Below are positions 18,007 through 30,410 of a DNA stretch of 64,000 nucleotides, piece after piece (the stretch's first letter is position 1; each line of letters begins with the position of its first letter). The DNA lies in NCBI RefSeq assembly GCF_900100925.1, contig NZ_FNKO01000001.1:1488001-1552000 (forward strand). Direction: 5' to 3'. The notes below the pieces were generated by a model, which was not told the origin of the DNA, ran no database searches, and saw only the letters and a list, made by a program, of their open reading frames with translations. The position numbers and the translations under genes are program-made. Source of the stretch: Actinopolyspora saharensis. GTDB lineage: Bacteria > Actinomycetota > Actinomycetes > Mycobacteriales > Pseudonocardiaceae.

Positions 18007-19185
18007 GTGCAACACACGGCGAGCGCGCTGATCGAGCTGGGAGCCGTCTTCTTCGGGCTGGGAATACTCGGTCGGCTCGCCTGGCGAATCGGTGTTTCCC
18101 CCGTTCCGCTCTACCTGATCGGCGGATTGGCCTTCGGTCAGGGCGGGGTGATCCCGCTGACGGGGATCGAGCCGTTCACCGAGCTCGCCTCGGAGATCGG
18201 TGTCGTGCTGCTCCTGCTGCTGCTCGGCCTGGAGTACTCGGCAGGCGAGCTGGTCACCGGGCTGCGGCGCTCCTGGTCGGCGGGTTTGATCGACGTGGCG
18301 CTCAACGCGATCCCGGGAGCCCTCGTCGCCGTCATGCTCGGCTGGGGGCCGACGGCGGCCATCGTGCTCGCCGGGGTCACCTACATCTCCTCCTCCGGGA
18401 TCATCGCCAAGGTCCTCGGCGACCTCGGCAGGCTCGGCAACAGGGAAACCCCGGTGGTGCTGTCGATCCTCGTGTTCGAGGACCTGGCCATGGCCGTTTA
18501 CCTGCCGATACTGACCGCTCTGCTGGCCGGTGTCGGTCTCGTCGGAGGCCTCGGCACGGTCGGCGTGTCCCTGCTTGCGGTCAGCCTGGTGCTGGTCCTG
18601 GCGCTGCGCTACGGGCGCTACGTGTCGGCGCTGGTGGACAGTCCGGACCCCGAGGTGTTCCTGCTGCGCCTGCTGGGAGCGGCACTGCTCGTGGCGGGAG
18701 TCGCCTCCCAGTTGCAGGTCTCGGCGGCGGTGGGGGCCTTCCTGCTCGGCATCGCGATCTCGGGGTCCACGGCGACCAACGCCACCAGAATGCTGACTCC
18801 GCTGCGCGACCTGTTCGCCGCGGTGTTCTTCGTGGTGTTCGGGCTCAACACCGACCCCTCGGCCATCCCGCCCGTACTGCCCTTCGCGCTGCTGCTGGTG
18901 GTGCTGACCACGACCACGAAGTTCGTCACCGGCTGGCTGGCCGCGCGCAGGCAGGGCATTCGGCGGATGGGGCGCGCCAGGGCCGGGGCGGCTCTCATAG
19001 CCCGGGGCGAGTTCTCCATCGTCATCGCCGGACTCGCGGTGGGCTCCGGGGCGGTCACCGGTCAGCTGGCAGCGCTGTCCACCACCTACGTACTGCTGAT
19101 GGCGGTCATCGGCCCCGTGGCCGCCCGGCTCGTGGAGCCGGTGGCGCAGCGGGTGGTCGACTCGCGCGCCGACGCGCGGACGTGA
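18007..19185 (+). CDS. CPA2-family K+/H+ antiporter (KhtU-like)
   Basis: A 392-residue membrane protein with about 11-12 hydrophobic helices and no C-terminal RCK domain, consistent with KhtT acting as the separate sensor. The CPA2 signature is present: LGLEYSAGELV, then the discontinuous helix GVTYISSSGIIAKVL and the ion-site ESIL-equivalent VVLSILVFEDLAMAV, where the paired acidic residues bind the cation. VFGLNTDPSAIPP and ARGEFSIVIAGLA follow. It probably exports K+ (or Na+) for H+. GTG start with GAGAGGAAGC upstream. It runs convergent to rluB. Confidence 0.9.
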   Translation: MQHTASALIELGAVFFGLGILGRLAWRIGVSPVPLYLIGGLAFGQGGVIPLTGIEPFTELASEIGVVLLLLLLGLEYSAGELVTGLRRSWSAGLIDVALNAIPGALVAVMLGWGPTAAIVLAGVTYISSSGIIAKVLGDLGRLGNRETPVVLSILVFEDLAMAVYLPILTALLAGVGLVGGLGTVGVSLLAVSLVLVLALRYGRYVSALVDSPDPEVFLLRLLGAALLVAGVASQLQVSAAVGAFLLGIAISGSTATNATRMLTPLRDLFAAVFFVVFGLNTDPSAIPPVLPFALLLVVLTTTTKFVTGWLAARRQGIRRMGRARAGAALIARGEFSIVIAGLAVGSGAVTGQLAALSTTYVLLMAVIGPVAARLVEPVAQRVVDSRADART

Positions 19186-19222
19186 CCTCCTCCGGACTGC
19201 ACGAGCGCGCGAACGCGCCCGA

Positions 19223-19256
19223 GGTCACAGCCCCACGGCGGTCACAGCCCCACGGC
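19223..19256. repeat. Perfect 17-bp tandem duplication at the rluB stop
   Basis: GGTCACAGCCCCACGGC occurs twice head to tail. It covers the last codons and TGA of rluB, so the C-terminal Ala-Val-Gly-Leu-stop sequence is repeated just past the stop. Looks like a small slippage duplication. Confidence 0.75.
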
Positions 19257-20030
19257 GCGGTACAGCGATCCGAGCTCCTTGTTGTCCAGCGGACGAATCG
19301 CCCCCGGACGCTCGTTGGTCAGGCGCACCGAACCGATGCCCGTGCGCACCAGCCGCTGCACCGGGTAGCCCGCTTCCTTGAACAAGCGGCGCACGATGCG
19401 CTTGCGCCCCTCGTGCAGCACGACCTGCACCATGGTGCGCGTTCCGCTGTCGTTGCGGTCGATCATCTTGAAGGAGTCGACCCGAGCCAGCCCGTCCTCG
19501 AGCTCGATGCCCTCCTTGACCGTGCGCCCCAGGTCCTTGGGAATCGGCCCCTGCAGCTCGGCGAGGTAGGTCTTGGGCACCCGGTAGGAGGGGTGCATGA
19601 GCCGATTGGCCAGCTCCCCGTCGTTGCTGATCAGCAGCAACCCCTCGGTGTTGAAGTCCAGACGGCCGATGTGGAACAGCCGCCCGTTCCGCTTGGGCAG
19701 GTAGTCACCGATGCAGGGGCGGTCCTGCTCGTCGGACATCGTCGACAGGATCCCCGCGGGTTTGTTCAGCAGCAGGTGCGTGGCCTCCTGGTCGACCACG
19801 ATCCTCGTGCCGTCCACGTGGATCACCGAGCTGGAGGGGTCCACCCGGGTTCCGAGGGTGGTCACGGGAACACCGTCGACCTCCACGCGCCCCTCGTTGA
19901 TCATTTCCTCGGCCGCGCGCCGGGAAGCGACCCCGGCCTGCGACAGCACTTTCTGCAGCCGGACACCGGCTTCTTCCCTCTCCCGGGTATCGGTGTTCGA
20001 GCCTGTCGAATCACGTTTCTGAGACATCAT
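19242..20030 (-). CDS. rluB: Pseudouridine synthase RluB (23S rRNA)
   Basis: A 262-residue RsuA/RluB-family pseudouridine synthase acting on the large rRNA. An S4 domain (VRLQKVLSQAGVASRRAAEEMI) is followed by the catalytic motif HIGRLDFNTEGLLL with the nucleophilic Asp, and by GRKRIVRRLFKEAGYPV. The start MMSQKR lies inside the 3' end of scpB, a 20-base overlap; the frame stays open upstream within scpB but that part is a shadow. The gene ends in a small tandem duplication. Forms the scpA-scpB-rluB unit. Confidence 0.94.
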   Translation of the reverse strand: MMSQKRDSTGSNTDTREREEAGVRLQKVLSQAGVASRRAAEEMINEGRVEVDGVPVTTLGTRVDPSSSVIHVDGTRIVVDQEATHLLLNKPAGILSTMSDEQDRPCIGDYLPKRNGRLFHIGRLDFNTEGLLLISNDGELANRLMHPSYRVPKTYLAELQGPIPKDLGRTVKEGIELEDGLARVDSFKMIDRNDSGTRTMVQVVLHEGRKRIVRRLFKEAGYPVQRLVRTGIGSVRLTNERPGAIRPLDNKELGSLYRAVGL

Positions 20031-20673
20031 CGATCGCATCCACTTCGGGCAACAACGGGGCCAACGGCGGCAGATCCCGCAACGAGGACAGACCGAGCCG
20101 TTCGAGGAACAACTCCGTCGTACAGTAAGCGGTGCCGCCTGATTCGGGATCCGTACCGGCCTCGTGGATGAGTCCACGCGCCAACAGAGTACGTATTACC
20201 CCGTCCACGTTAACACCGCGCACGGCAGCCACCTTCGAGCGAGTCACCGGTTGCCGGTAGGCGATCACCGCGAGGGTTTCCAGCGCCGCCTTGGTGAGCT
20301 TGGCACGCTGCCCGTCGAGCAGGTAGCGCTCCACCACGGGCGCGTGGACGTCGCGGGTGTAGAACCTCCACCCCTCGCCGACCTTGCGCAGGTCGATCCC
20401 GCTGCCCGCAGCCGCGTAGCTCTCGGCGAGCCCGTGCAGCGCCTCCCGCACCCGTTCCACGGGCTGGTCCACGCTCTCGGCCAGCAGCTCTTCCCCGGCC
20501 GGCACGTCCACGACCAGCAGCAGCGCCTCCAAAGCCGCTCTGAGGGACCGCTCGGAGCTCAAGTCGGGCCACTCGCTCCCCCCGGTGGCACTCGCGGAAC
20601 CGCCCTGCGCACCGCCGCGGGACGCGTCCTCCTCCGGAACGCCGGACTCACCGGTCCGCTCCCCTTCGTTCAC
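20011..20673 (-). CDS. scpB: Segregation and condensation protein B
   Basis: A 220-residue ScpB, the kite subunit of the Smc-ScpAB condensin. After a 40-residue flexible Gly/Ser/Glu head, two winged-helix domains can be read: ALEALLLVVDVPAGEELLAE and then TKAALETLAVIAYRQPVTRS with VRGVNVDGVIRTLLARGLI. The GTG start shares GTGA with the scpA stop, so the two partners are made together. Confidence 0.95.
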   Translation of the reverse strand: MNEGERTGESGVPEEDASRGGAQGGSASATGGSEWPDLSSERSLRAALEALLLVVDVPAGEELLAESVDQPVERVREALHGLAESYAAAGSGIDLRKVGEGWRFYTRDVHAPVVERYLLDGQRAKLTKAALETLAVIAYRQPVTRSKVAAVRGVNVDGVIRTLLARGLIHEAGTDPESGGTAYCTTELFLERLGLSSLRDLPPLAPLLPEVDAIDDVSET

Positions 20674-21545
20674 CCGTAATCCTCTTCCTCTGCGCTCTCC
20701 CGCTCCTCCGCCGCGACCGAGCGGGCCTCCTCCGCGCTGCCCCCCACCCAGCGCACCAGCAGCTCGTCCAGCGGAGCGGACTGTTCGAACATCACAACGG
20801 TTTCCCGGAACAACTCGAGCAGGGCCAAAAACCGCGCGATCACCTCGATGGTGGCCGTGCAGTCCCGGACCACCTCGGTGAAGCTCGCGCTGCCCCGCTC
20901 CGCGAGCATCACGCGCAGCACGGCGGCGTGTTCGCGCACCGACACCTGGTGCTGGTGCAGGTGCTCGAGCGAGACCTCCGGAGGAGGGGCGGGGCGGAAC
21001 ACCGCCGCGGCCACCTCGGCCAGTCCGTCCGCGTCGACGCCGAGCACCACTTCCGGCATCAGGTCGAGATAGCGCTGCTCCAGCGAAACCGCGCGCGGAT
21101 ACCTGCGCAGCGCGCCTGCCTCCAGCTGTCTGAACAACTCGGCCACCCGCTTGTAGGCCCGGTACTGCAGCAGCCGGGCGAACAGGAGATCCCGCGCCTC
21201 CAGCAGCGCCAGGTCCTCCTCGTCCTCGACCTCGGCAGCCGGAACCAGTCGAGCCGCCTTGAGATCGAGCAGGGTGGCCGCGACCACGAGAAACTCGCTC
21301 GTCTCGTCGAGGTCGGAACGCTGCCCCAGCTCCTTGGTGTAGGCGATGAAGTCATCGGTCACGCGGTGCAGCGCCACCTCGGTGACATCGAGCTGGTGCT
21401 GCGAGATGAGCTGCAGCAGCAGGTCGAAGGGCCCCTCGAAATTCTCGAGCCGCACCGTGAAGCGCCCGCCGGGCGACTCCTGCGCCTCCGCCAGCTCCGG
21501 AAGCTCCTGCGACGTCTCGCCCTCAGCGATTCGTGCCTCGCTCAC
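20670..21545 (-). CDS. scpA: Segregation and condensation protein A
   Basis: A 291-residue kleisin that bridges the Smc heads. The N-terminal motif FTVRLENFEGPFDLLLQLI and DVTEVALHRVTDDF, and the C-terminal winged helix VIARFLALLELFRE...FEQSAPLDELLV, fit ScpA. About 25 extra acidic residues precede the core. GTG 21545 sits close to AGGAGA; another start cannot be excluded. A 244-base gap separates it from the upstream ParA gene. Confidence 0.94.
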   Translation of the reverse strand: MSEARIAEGETSQELPELAEAQESPGGRFTVRLENFEGPFDLLLQLISQHQLDVTEVALHRVTDDFIAYTKELGQRSDLDETSEFLVVAATLLDLKAARLVPAAEVEDEEDLALLEARDLLFARLLQYRAYKRVAELFRQLEAGALRRYPRAVSLEQRYLDLMPEVVLGVDADGLAEVAAAVFRPAPPPEVSLEHLHQHQVSVREHAAVLRVMLAERGSASFTEVVRDCTATIEVIARFLALLELFRETVVMFEQSAPLDELLVRWVGGSAEEARSVAAEERESAEEEDYG

Positions 21546-21789
21546 ATCTCCTCATTACCAGACCACAAAGCCCTTTCCGTCCCGGTCGGCGATCCCTCCC
21601 GCCGGTTCCCCGCGCGCCCCCGCCCGGGAAGCGGCCCACCGACGTCGGGACCGCCCCGCACGAGCGCCGCGGAAGGGACCGCGGCGGCACCGCCCGCGCA
21701 GTGGGGTGCTCGCAGCACCTCCCGAACCGGAAGCACCGCACCGGCCGCCGACGCGGCCGGAGGGATTCGAGCCCGCGGCCCGGAACCGC

Positions 21790-22737
21790 TCACCGGGCGA
21801 TGACTTCGCGGGCCAGCGAGCGGTACGCCTTCGAACCGGAGGATCGCGGCGCCCAACGGGTGATCGGCTCCCCCGCGACGGTGGTTTCCGGGAAGCGCAC
21901 CGTGCGGTTGATCACGCTGTCGAACACGATATCGCCGAAGGCCTCGACCACCCGGGACATCACTTCACGCGAGTGAAGTGTACGCGGATCGAACATGGTC
22001 GCCAGAATCCCGCTGATCTCCAGATCCGGATTCAGTCTCTCCCGCACCTTCTCGATCGTGTCGATGAGTAACGCGACACCGCGCAGACTGAAGAACTCGC
22101 ATTCCAGCGGGATCATCACGCCGTGCGCCGCGGCCAGGGCGTTGACCGTGAGCAGCCCGAGCGAGGGCTGGCAGTCGATCAACACGAAATCGTACTCCGC
22201 GAGCACGGGACGCAACCCCCTTTCCAGAGATTGCTCCCTGCCGACCTCGGCGACGAGCTGAACCTCCGCCGCCGACAGATCGATGTTGCTCGGCAGCAGG
22301 TCCATACCTGCCACGCTGGTCGATCTGATCACTTCCCGCAGACCCGTCGAACGCTCCATGAGGACGTTGTAGATGGTTTGCTCCAGCTGGTGCGGTTGCA
22401 CCCCGAGGCCGACCGACAGTGCACCTTGCGGATCGAAATCGACCAGCAGCACCTTGCGTCCGTACTCGGCGAGCGCGGCCCCCAGATTGATGGTGGAGGT
22501 GGTCTTGCCGACACCGCCCTTCTGGTTGCACATCGCCAGTACAGTGGCTGGGCCGTGCGTCTCCAGAGGAGAAGGCTCGGGAATGTGCCGACGTGGCCTC
22601 CCGGTGGGGCCGACGTTTCCACCGATCGGATCGCTGTCGGGGACCTCCCCGTTGGCCAGCTCCGAAGCGTCCGGGGTGATGCTCAGGTCGACCGCGCCCC
22701 GGTACCGCCCACCGGCGGAGGGCTGCGGCGTCGACAT
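21790..22737 (-). CDS. ParA-family chromosome partitioning ATPase
   Basis: A 315-residue deviant Walker A ATPase. The ~60-residue Pro/Gly-rich N-terminal head precedes MCNQKGGVGKTTSTINLGAAL (P-loop with signature Lys), then LLVDFDPQGALSVGL, LIDCQPSLGLLTVNA and LECEFFSLRGVALLID. It matches the ParA-like protein encoded next to scpAB in actinobacteria, not the origin-linked parAB pair: no ParB follows. It probably helps chromosome organisation together with ScpAB. The ATG at 22737 follows AAGGAG with a wide spacing. Confidence 0.92.
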   Translation of the reverse strand: MSTPQPSAGGRYRGAVDLSITPDASELANGEVPDSDPIGGNVGPTGRPRRHIPEPSPLETHGPATVLAMCNQKGGVGKTTSTINLGAALAEYGRKVLLVDFDPQGALSVGLGVQPHQLEQTIYNVLMERSTGLREVIRSTSVAGMDLLPSNIDLSAAEVQLVAEVGREQSLERGLRPVLAEYDFVLIDCQPSLGLLTVNALAAAHGVMIPLECEFFSLRGVALLIDTIEKVRERLNPDLEISGILATMFDPRTLHSREVMSRVVEAFGDIVFDSVINRTVRFPETTVAGEPITRWAPRSSGSKAYRSLAREVIAR

Positions 22738-22817
22738 GGCGGTGGTGACTCCTTAGTTGTGCGACGGCGTTCGAGAAACCTCTTCGGTGCGCAGCCTAGG
22801 CGGCACGCGCACACGGC

Positions 22818-22839
22818 GGCAACGCGCCTCGCCGTTGCC
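22818..22839 (-). terminator. Hairpin between xerD and the ParA gene
   Basis: GGCAACG and CGTTGCC pair around an 8-base loop, 64 bases past the xerD stop. The stem is short and no T-run is present. Confidence 0.35.
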
Positions 22840-22902
22840 ACGGCGAAAAGCTTCACGTCGCCGCGCGACCCGTCAGCGACGGGCCACCGGATACTTTCGG
22901 AC

Positions 22903-23844
22903 TCAGTCGTGGGCACGAGGATGCGTCGTGGCGTACACCTCGCGCAGCGTGTTCATGGTGACCATTGTGTACACCTGAGTCGTCGCGACGGACGCGTGCC
23001 CGAGAAGCTCCTGCACGACCCGGACGTCCGCCCCTCCCTCCAACAGGTGAGTGGCGAAGGAGTGCCGCAAGGTGTGCGGCGAGACCGAGCTCGTCAACCC
23101 CGCCCTGGTGGCGGCCGCTTTCAGGACGCTCCAGGCACTCTGCCTGGACAGTCTACCTCCCCTGACGTTGAGGAACAGCGCAGCAGCCTGCGCTTTCCCC
23201 GTCGCCAGACTCGGCCGCGCCCGGACGAGGTAGGCCTCCACCGCCTCCAGCGCGGGACGTCCTACGGGGACTCGACGTTGACCACCCCCCTTTCCATCGA
23301 GCAGCACCGTGCGCTCGTGCGTGTCCACATCGTCCACGTCGAGCCCCACCACCTCGGATATGCGGGCCCCGCTGGAGTACAGCAACTCCAGCAGAGCGCG
23401 ATCCCGCAGCCCGCGGGGGCCGCCGATCGTTCCGCTGTCCAACAGGCGCAGCACCTCGTCCAGGGACAGCGCCTTGGGCAGTCTGCGCGGCAGAGCGGGC
23501 GGAGTGACCTCGCTCGCCGGATCGTGCTGGACGTGTCCCTCCACGAAGGCGAACCTGTGCAGCCCGCGAACCGCCACGATCGTGCGCGCCGCCGAGGCCG
23601 GGGCCAACGCGACTCCGCCGTGCTCCCCGGTGCGCAGCGTGGCGAGGAACTCGCCCACCAGTTCGGGGGAGATCTCCCGCAACGTCCCGACACCGGAGTC
23701 GACCAGATACCCCCCGTACCGACGCAGATCGCGCGTGTACGCCTCCAAGGTACTCGAAGCGGTGCCGCGTTCCACCACGAGATGATTCAGATAGGCACCG
23801 AACACCCGGCGCAACTCTTCCGGAAGTTCGTCGAGATCCACCAT
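22903..23844 (-). CDS. xerD: Site-specific tyrosine recombinase XerD
   Basis: A 313-residue tyrosine recombinase that resolves chromosome dimers at dif with XerC. The N-terminal SAM-like domain ([19 protein letters not shown]) binds DNA. The catalytic residues are all in place: Arg in SSGARISEV, Lys in [10 protein letters not shown], His-x-x-Arg in [11 protein letters not shown], His in LLGHASV and Tyr in TTQVYT. Position beside parA-scpAB is the conserved actinobacterial one, which marks it as XerD and not a mobile integrase. A GGAGC site precedes the ATG. Confidence 0.95.
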   Translation of the reverse strand: MVDLDELPEELRRVFGAYLNHLVVERGTASSTLEAYTRDLRRYGGYLVDSGVGTLREISPELVGEFLATLRTGEHGGVALAPASAARTIVAVRGLHRFAFVEGHVQHDPASEVTPPALPRRLPKALSLDEVLRLLDSGTIGGPRGLRDRALLELLYSSGARISEVVGLDVDDVDTHERTVLLDGKGGGQRRVPVGRPALEAVEAYLVRARPSLATGKAQAAALFLNVRGGRLSRQSAWSVLKAAATRAGLTSSVSPHTLRHSFATHLLEGGADVRVVQELLGHASVATTQVYTMVTMNTLREVYATTHPRAHD

Positions 23845-24153
23845 CGGGACGCTCCTGCTGCGGGGACCGGCCGCGCCCGGGGCGCGCGTTCTGACGGGAC
23901 TGCGCCCTTGTCGCCCTCACCGGGCCTTTCCGGGCGATCCACCCGACCGGTTCGTCATTTCCCGGCTCGGGCAACACCGGCACACCACCCGATCTGCTCG
24001 GGCACCACCGCGGGGCGTCCCACGTTGCTCCCGGGAGGACGATCCCGCCCGCTCAGCGGAACCGCTCCCGAAGCGGGGGACTCACGGGACCGAGCGGTCC
24101 CCCGGTAATCGCTGCGAACGACCGACCCGCGGCGGGAGCACGGAGCACACCGG
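23845..24153. other. Intergenic stretch between the Nudix gene and xerD
   Basis: 309 bases with no coding signal I trust. A perfect palindrome GGACCG-AG-CGGTCC lies near 24089-24102, within a GC-rich area that may end the Nudix transcript. No promoter motif stands out. Confidence 0.45.
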
Positions 24154-24822
24154 TCAGTCCGCGGATCTGGCGGCGAAGCGGGTCGGCCGGTCCGTCCACT
24201 CCGCGTCACCGGATCTGGGGCGAACGTGCCCGTCCCGCACGGCCCTGGCCGCCAGCAGGCCCGAAACGGCCGGAGCGTTGACGATCTCCCCCGCGAAGAC
24301 CGATTCGACCGCCCGGTCGAGCGGCACTCTGTCCACGACGAGATCGGCCTCCTCGTCGGCGACCGGTTCCGGACGAGCGACCTCGCTCAGCCCACGGGCC
24401 AGGTAGACCCGTTCGGCCTGGTCGGTGAATCCGGGCGAAGCAGCCACGTCCACCAACACCGACCAGTCCCGCGCGGCGAGACCGACCTCCTCGGCCAGCT
24501 CGCGCTGCGCGGTGTTCCGGGGTGACTCCCCGCGCACGTCGAGCAGCCCGGCAGGCAGCTCCCACAGCCTGCGCCCCAGCGGGTAGCGGTACTGGTGGAC
24601 GAGAACCACTCTGTCCCACTCGTCCAGCGCGACCACCGCGACGGCCCCGGGGTGCTCGACGACCTCCCTGCGGGAGCGCCCTCCGCCGGGCATCGCGACC
24701 TCGTCACTGCGCAACGCCAGGATATTGCCGACGTAGACGTCGGAGGTGGACAGCGTCGTGAACGGGTGCCGACCGTTGGTACGGCTGATCGGCCCTTCCG
24801 CGGGCCCGGAGTTCGCGGACAT
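24154..24822 (-). CDS. Nudix hydrolase, ADP-ribose pyrophosphatase type
   Basis: A 222-residue Nudix enzyme, probably splitting ADP-ribose or related sugars into AMP and the phosphosugar. The Nudix box reads LPAGLLDVRGE, then REL.EEVGL with the metal-binding glutamates; one extra residue between the first Gly and Glu is common in this actinobacterial group. VNAPAVSGLLAA near the C terminus is typical of ADPRases. Start MSANSG at 24822 is set by AGGAGCGAG; the longer frame to 24948 lacks support. The location next to pyrG and xerD is the conserved order. Confidence 0.9.
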   Translation of the reverse strand: MSANSGPAEGPISRTNGRHPFTTLSTSDVYVGNILALRSDEVAMPGGGRSRREVVEHPGAVAVVALDEWDRVVLVHQYRYPLGRRLWELPAGLLDVRGESPRNTAQRELAEEVGLAARDWSVLVDVAASPGFTDQAERVYLARGLSEVARPEPVADEEADLVVDRVPLDRAVESVFAGEIVNAPAVSGLLAARAVRDGHVRPRSGDAEWTDRPTRFAARSAD

Positions 24823-24952
24823 CTCGCTCCTGACTGGTGCTTTCCTGTCGTGCGTGCTGACGACCGGTGTGGTTCTCGGCGCGGGCAGCCGCCGAAGACC
24901 CCGCACGAGCAACTCGCCCCGCCGCGGCCCCGGCGTGCGCTCCCGCACGGGC

Positions 24953-24995
24953 GGCCCCGACGTCGTGCAGCACGACGCTACCCGATGTCGGGGCC
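24953..24995 (-). terminator. Nested hairpin after pyrG
   Basis: Outer arms GGCCCCGAC (24953-24961) and GTCGGGGCC (24987-24995) enclose a second perfect inverted repeat CGTCGTG-CAG-CACGACG (24961-24977). It lies 80 bases past the pyrG stop. Confidence 0.5.
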
Positions 24996-25074
24996 CCGAT
25001 CACGGAACGACCGGGAACTCCGCCGAGTGCCACCTCGTGCGGGCCGGGCGGAAAGCCTCGAGGAGCGGACCCGG

Positions 25075-28319
<3,245 letters not shown>

Positions 28320-28410
28320 ATACCGATGGTGACAAAACAGCCACGTAGCGCTGTTGCGCCACGCCGAGCACCTCCCGCGGCTCCCGTGCACTCGCGGAAA
28401 CCGCGGTGAC

Positions 28411-28459
28411 GAAAAACGACCGCCCCCCGCCCGGAAGTCCTCCGGGCGGGGGGCGGTCG
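28411..28459 (-). terminator. Intrinsic terminator of recN
   Basis: A perfect 18-bp GC-rich stem (28417-28434 with 28442-28459) and a 7-base loop are followed on the minus strand by TTTTTC. It begins 54 bases after the recN stop. It is one of the two textbook factor-independent terminators in the window. Confidence 0.92.
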
Positions 28460-28513
28460 CACGTGGTTGCACGCGAACCGCTCCACCGGACGGGACGGGC
28501 CGGGGCGGTCCGG

Positions 28514-30292
28514 TCACTCCTGCCGGGGGGACTCGCCCGCGTGCTCCGCCTTGTACCTATCCGCCACCGCGAGCAGCTCCTCGGCGTGGGCGCGTCCGGT
28601 CTCGGTGGAGTCGAGTCCGGCCAACATCCGGGCCAGCTCGGAAACCCGCTGTTCGTCGGCCACGACGCGTACATCGCTGTGCGTGAAGCCGCTCGTCCCC
28701 GCGGCCTTGTCCACCACGAGGTGACGATCGGCGTAAGCGGCCACCTGAGGCAGGTGCGTCACCACCACCACCTGGTGGCTGCGGGAGAGCCGCGCGAGCC
28801 TGCGACCGATCTCCACCGCAGCCCGACCACCGACCCCCGCGTCGACCTCGTCGAAAACGAGCGTGGGCACGGTGTCGGCGTCCGCGAGGACGACCTCCAG
28901 CCCCAGCATCACCCGGGAGAGTTCACCCCCCGAAGCCCCCTTGTGCAGGGGAAGCGCGGGACCGCCCGGATGCGAGCGCAGCAACATCTCCACGTCGTCG
29001 ACGCCGTCAGGACCTGCGTGCACCGACTCCCCGTCCAAGGTGATCGCCTCGGAGTCCGAACCGCCCGCCCTGTTCGGGGTCACCGACACGTCGAACTCGG
29101 CCTGGGCCATGGCGAGCCCGGCCAACTCGTCGGTGACCGCCTTGGCCAGGCGTTTGGCCGCTTCGACACGGGCCTCGGTGAGCGTGCGCGCGTGCTCGAC
29201 GAGCTGCTCGGCCAGTCGGTCCCGCTGCGCGGCCAGTTCGGCCAGGGCCTCCTCGGAGGTGTCCATCCCCCGGAGGCGCTCGCGGGCCTGTTCGGCCCAC
29301 TCGAGCACACCGTCGACGTTCTCGGCGTACTTCCTCGTCAACTGCTTGAGCTCCGCCTGGCGGGCCAGGATCCGTTCGAGCTCGGCCGGATCAGCCTGGA
29401 GGTCCTCCAGATAGCCGCTCAGGTCCGCACCCACATCGCTCAGCACCGCAGCGGCCTCCGCGAGCCTGCCCTCCAACTCGCGAAGCCGCGGGTCCTCCGC
29501 CGAACCGAGCAGTCGCCGCGCCTGCCCGACCAGCGTGACCGCTCCGGTCGAGTCCGGGTCCTCCTCGGTGGCACCGCTCACCGAGGACAGAGCGCCAGTG
29601 GCTACCTCGCGCAGCTGGTCGATGTCGGAGAGCCGACGCGCCCGCTCGGTCAGCTCCGCGTCCTCCCCCGGCTGCGGGGCCAACGTCTCGATCTCGGAGA
29701 GGCCGTGCCTCAGGAGGTCGGCCTCGCGCTCCAGCTCGCGGGAGCGCTGCCTGCGATCTGCGAGTTCCCGGACCACCTCGATCCACTCGGAACGGACCCT
29801 GCGGTACTCCGCCAGGGGCTTCTCGACGGCGGCTCCGGCGAACCTGTCCAGGGCGGAACGCTGCTCACCAGTACGCAACAGCCGAAGCTGATCGTTCTGA
29901 CCGTGCACGGCCAGCACCTGATCAGCGAGTTCGGACAGCACCGAGTTCGGCACCGAACGCCCCCCGAGGTGCGCCCGCGACCTGCCCTGCGCGTTGACAC
30001 TGCGCACCGCGATCAAACTGCCGTCGTCATCGGGTTCGGCTCCCGCATCGCCGGCGACTCCGGCGGCTCCGGAGTCGAGCTCCACCGCGAAACGCCCCTC
30101 GACGACCGCCCGCGAAGCACCGTTTCGCACCCGGGAGCTGTCCGCACGCCCCCCGCTCAGCAGGTGGAGCCCGGTGACGACCATCGTCTTGCCCGCTCCG
30201 GTCTCACCCGTCACCACGGTCAAGCCCGGGTGCAGTTCGAGGGTGGCGCCGTCTATCACGCCCAGCCCTTGGATGTGCATCTCCGCCAACAC
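28514..30292 (-). CDS. recN: DNA repair protein RecN
   Basis: An SMC-like ATPase of double-strand break repair, about 592 residues. Walker A is GETGAGKTMVV, the ABC signature LHKGASGGELSRVML and Walker B TLVFDEVDAGVGG. Between them (about 160-380) lies the Glu/Arg/Leu-rich coiled coil typical of RecN. I place the start at GTG 30292 (then LAEMHIQGLG), which aligns with the usual MLTEIRIESLG N terminus and has AGGG upstream; ATG 30316 would add 8 residues. It is third in the tlyA-nadK-recN unit. Confidence 0.94.
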   Translation of the reverse strand: MLAEMHIQGLGVIDGATLELHPGLTVVTGETGAGKTMVVTGLHLLSGGRADSSRVRNGASRAVVEGRFAVELDSGAAGVAGDAGAEPDDDGSLIAVRSVNAQGRSRAHLGGRSVPNSVLSELADQVLAVHGQNDQLRLLRTGEQRSALDRFAGAAVEKPLAEYRRVRSEWIEVVRELADRRQRSRELEREADLLRHGLSEIETLAPQPGEDAELTERARRLSDIDQLREVATGALSSVSGATEEDPDSTGAVTLVGQARRLLGSAEDPRLRELEGRLAEAAAVLSDVGADLSGYLEDLQADPAELERILARQAELKQLTRKYAENVDGVLEWAEQARERLRGMDTSEEALAELAAQRDRLAEQLVEHARTLTEARVEAAKRLAKAVTDELAGLAMAQAEFDVSVTPNRAGGSDSEAITLDGESVHAGPDGVDDVEMLLRSHPGGPALPLHKGASGGELSRVMLGLEVVLADADTVPTLVFDEVDAGVGGRAAVEIGRRLARLSRSHQVVVVTHLPQVAAYADRHLVVDKAAGTSGFTHSDVRVVADEQRVSELARMLAGLDSTETGRAHAEELLAVADRYKAEHAGESPRQE

Positions 30293-30410
30293 AGCACGCA
30301 CCCTAGCTGGAAGCATCGAAGCGTGGGGGGCCCATCGCCCGGATCAAGCTCCTCGAGGTCAGCGAACCCGCTCGGTCCGCGCACTCGCCGTGCGCCCCCG
30401 CCACGTCCTC

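Noticed and set aside
21755..21800. GATTCGAGCCC motif resembling a tRNA T-arm on the minus strand
   Set aside because: The stem has a mismatch, the T54 position is wrong, and no D-arm or anticodon arm can be folded. The stretch overlaps the end of the ParA gene.
22903..23844. Tyrosine recombinase as a sign of a mobile element
   Set aside because: Its neighbours (parA, scpAB, Nudix, pyrG) are the conserved chromosomal order of xerD. No attachment repeats or phage genes are seen.
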